From assembly GCA_017555465.1 (NCBI GenBank), contig JAFZGH010000016.1, positions 1 to 15,213 on the forward strand: a DNA stretch of 15,213 nucleotides. Reading direction: 5' to 3'. Shown in pieces: positions 14,129 through 15,213 of the stretch. The translations under genes were made by a program, and so were the position numbers. The DNA comes from Akkermansia sp. Its GTDB lineage: Bacteria > Verrucomicrobiota > Verrucomicrobiia > Verrucomicrobiales > Akkermansiaceae. The stretch's first letter is position 1. Each line of letters begins with the position of its first letter. The notes beneath the pieces were generated by a model, which was given only the letters and a program-made list of their open reading frames with translations, did not search any database and was not told where the DNA came from.

Positions 14129-14662
14129 TTACTCTGTCGTGGCCGGGGGCTCGCTGGTCGGCGTTTCCGGGCGGCAGGACTTCATCTCCTTGCATTTCTT
14201 CTCGCATATTTCCTTGTACATCTTCTTGTACTTTTCGGCCATTTCGGGGTTTTTCTCGACGCCCTTACCGGTTGCATACATGTGGGCTAATGCCATGCAG
14301 GCACCTGCGTGGCCCTCAGCCGCCGCTTTTTCGAGGCCGGGAAGAGCTTTCTGGTACCATTCTTTTGCCTTGGCTGCATGTTCATCCGTTGCTTCCGGAG
14401 TGGTTTCGGTGAGATAAGCCACGGTATATTGCGCGATGGGATTGCCGTTTTCAGCTTCTACTGTGACGGTCTCTACATCCAGCCAGGCTTGTTCGCAACA
14501 TTGTATACCATTGTCTGTCTTGCAGCAAGCATGTTTGCATGACTCGTCTGCAGTACAGCAGGGCTTGGTGGCGTCAGTGTTGCGAGTGGGGCATTCTGCT
14601 GCATGAGCCCACTGGGCAAGACCAAGCAGCACGGCGGTTGTTGTGAGTGCGAATTTCTTCAT
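14129..14662 (-). CDS. Secreted Cys-rich protein with Sel1-like repeats
   Basis: 177 residues. A signal peptide (about 1-21, ending WAHA before AECP) predicts export. The mature N-terminus is packed with cysteine: residues 24, 35, 36, 42, 46, 47, 55 and 56, three of these as CC pairs, with CKHACC at 42-47. A helical part follows with Sel1-type pattern: AENGNPIAQYTVAYL near 70, and AAAEGHAGACMALAHMYATG then KGVEKNPEMAEKY at about 113-145. More Cys lie at 122, 153, 157 and 163. The last 14 residues are Pro/Thr/Glu-rich. Sel1 repeats mediate protein contacts. The Cys cluster could be disulphide-bonded or bind metal, and I know no named family with this combination. It is transcribed toward truA and ends at the shared terminator; a candidate promoter lies almost on top of its start. 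Confidence 0.75.
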   Translation of the reverse strand: MKKFALTTTAVLLGLAQWAHAAECPTRNTDATKPCCTADESCKHACCKTDNGIQCCEQAWLDVETVTVEAENGNPIAQYTVAYLTETTPEATDEHAAKAKEWYQKALPGLEKAAAEGHAGACMALAHMYATGKGVEKNPEMAEKYKKMYKEICEKKCKEMKSCRPETPTSEPPATTE

Positions 14663-14670
14663 AGGGCTTC

Positions 14671-14699
14671 ATTCTGAACCTAAATTTTCAGCGTTTCAA
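14671..14699 (-). promoter_or_regulatory. Candidate promoter of the Sel1-like gene
   Basis: On the minus strand, TTGAAA (14699-14694), 17 bp, then CAGAAT (14676-14671). The expected transcription start would be only about two bases before the ATG at 14662, implying a leaderless or nearly leaderless message. No Shine-Dalgarno sequence is present, which fits that reading. Confidence 0.38.
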
Positions 14700-14730
14700 C
14701 CCAACTTTCCAGCTGTTTTGCTGGTGATTC

Positions 14731-14802
14731 TGAGGAAATTTTATCTTTTTTGCAAAAAAATTAGAAATAATGATTGACTTGGCTGGCAAGTGCGTGTATA
14801 CT
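14731..14802 (+). promoter_or_regulatory. Strong promoter with UP-like element for tRNA-Thr and tuf
   Basis: TTGACT (14774-14779), 17 bp, then TATACT (14797-14802): five of six matches in each box. Directly upstream (about 14735-14770) lie T6 at 14746-14751 and A7 at 14754-14760 in an AT-rich stretch, resembling an UP element bound by RNA polymerase alpha. The bases after the -10 are CGCGGCGC, a GC-rich discriminator like those of stable-RNA promoters under stringent control; that control is inferred. Confidence 0.8.
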
Positions 14803-14815
14803 CGCGGCGCTTTCA

Positions 14816-14836
14816 CGTCTCACACGAAGTGGGACG
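14816..14836 (+). other. Hairpin in the leader before tRNA-Thr
   Basis: CGTCTCAC (14816-14823) pairs with GTGGGACG (14829-14836) over a five-base loop, 8 bp with one U-G pair. It lies between the predicted transcription start and the tRNA and has no T run, so it is more likely a processing or stabilising structure than a terminator. Confidence 0.5.
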
Positions 14837-14850
14837 CCCGGAGTCAAGTC

Positions 14851-14922
<72 letters not shown>

Positions 14923-14968
14923 TTTTGATTTCTTGCAAGAATAAGCAGCCCAAACTTAATAAACGATT

Positions 14969-15213
14969 ATGGCCAAAGAATCATTCCAGCGCACCAAGCC
15001 CCACGTGAACGTGGGTACGATCGGTCACGTTGACCATGGCAAGACTTCTCTTACCGCTGCAATTACTAAGGTTCTTGCAGACCGCGGTATGGCTGAAGCC
15101 CGTGCTTACGATCAGATTGACGGTGCCCCCGAGGAACGTGAGCGCGGTATTACCATTTCTACTGCTCACGTTGAATACGAGACCGAGACCCGCCACTATG
15201 CACACGTGGACTG
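14969..15213 (+). CDS. tuf: Elongation factor Tu, 5' part (continues past window)
   Basis: The frame is open from ATG 14969 to the window end, 81 full codons. MAKESFQRTKPHVNVGTIGH is the standard EF-Tu N-terminus. The GTP-binding P-loop GHVDHGKT is at residues 19-26, and the switch I segment EERERGITI follows in about the normal place, then the start of strand beta 2. EF-Tu brings aminoacyl-tRNA to the ribosomal A site with GTP. Spacing fits co-transcription with tRNA-Thr from the strong promoter at 14774-14802. The ATG has no Shine-Dalgarno sequence; the upstream bases are A/T-rich. Confidence 0.97.
   Translation, partial: MAKESFQRTKPHVNVGTIGHVDHGKTSLTAAITKVLADRGMAEARAYDQIDGAPEERERGITISTAHVEYETETRHYAHVD

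Noticed and set aside
14709..14724. CCAGC/GCTGG short inverted repeat between the Sel1-like gene and the tRNA promoter
   Set aside because: It is only 5 bp, with no T run on either strand and no clear relation to the promoters.

Overview
The window looks like ordinary chromosome from a Gram-negative bacterium. Many products carry Sec or lipoprotein signals, there is an ExbB/ExbD inner-membrane motor, and there is an AsmA-like protein. Moderately high GC, an ExbB with its own signal peptide beside ExbD paralogues and a giant secreted TPR protein, and mostly missing Shine-Dalgarno sequences suggest the PVC group, perhaps an Akkermansia-like verrucomicrobiote. That placement is inference and was not tested by phylogeny. 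I see no insertion sequence, phage gene or CRISPR array, and no gene-free stretch over 300 bases.

Layout. (1) Positions 1-3428, minus strand: a tight run of an AsmA-like membrane-anchored protein, a divergent IF-1-like small protein and a U32-family protein that leaves the window at its 3' end. (2) Positions 3430-3591: a divergent promoter region built around a perfect 12-bp inverted repeat whose two arms each hold a TTGACT -35. (3) Positions 3592-4996, plus strand: a tiny lipoprotein with its own terminator, then a compact alkaline phosphatase lipoprotein. (4) Positions 5094-11638: exbB, exbD, exbD, a 1129-residue secreted TPR protein and a 331-residue secreted protein, closed by a very strong terminator. 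RNA hairpins lie in two of the gaps. (5) Positions 11665-13297: a GNAT acetyltransferase and a lipoprotein with a long acidic repeat tail. (6) truA, facing a small Cys-rich Sel1-type secreted protein across a shared bidirectional terminator. (7) A strong promoter with an UP-like element, tRNA-Thr(GGT) and the start of tuf.

How the genes fit together. The centre of interest is the ExbB/ExbD/ExbD/TPR/secreted-protein cluster. It should couple the proton gradient to work in the periplasm or at the outer membrane, with the TPR protein as a likely scaffold or effector. No TonB, TolA or Pal gene is visible beside it, so its partner is unknown. The U32 protein, IF-1-like protein, TruA and tRNA-Thr/tuf are translation-related but lie in separate transcription units.

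Two start sites need care. The longest reading frame of the GNAT gene begins inside a terminator. That of the acidic lipoprotein begins at a TTG that is really the -35 box of its promoter. The U32 and tuf genes are open at the window edges.
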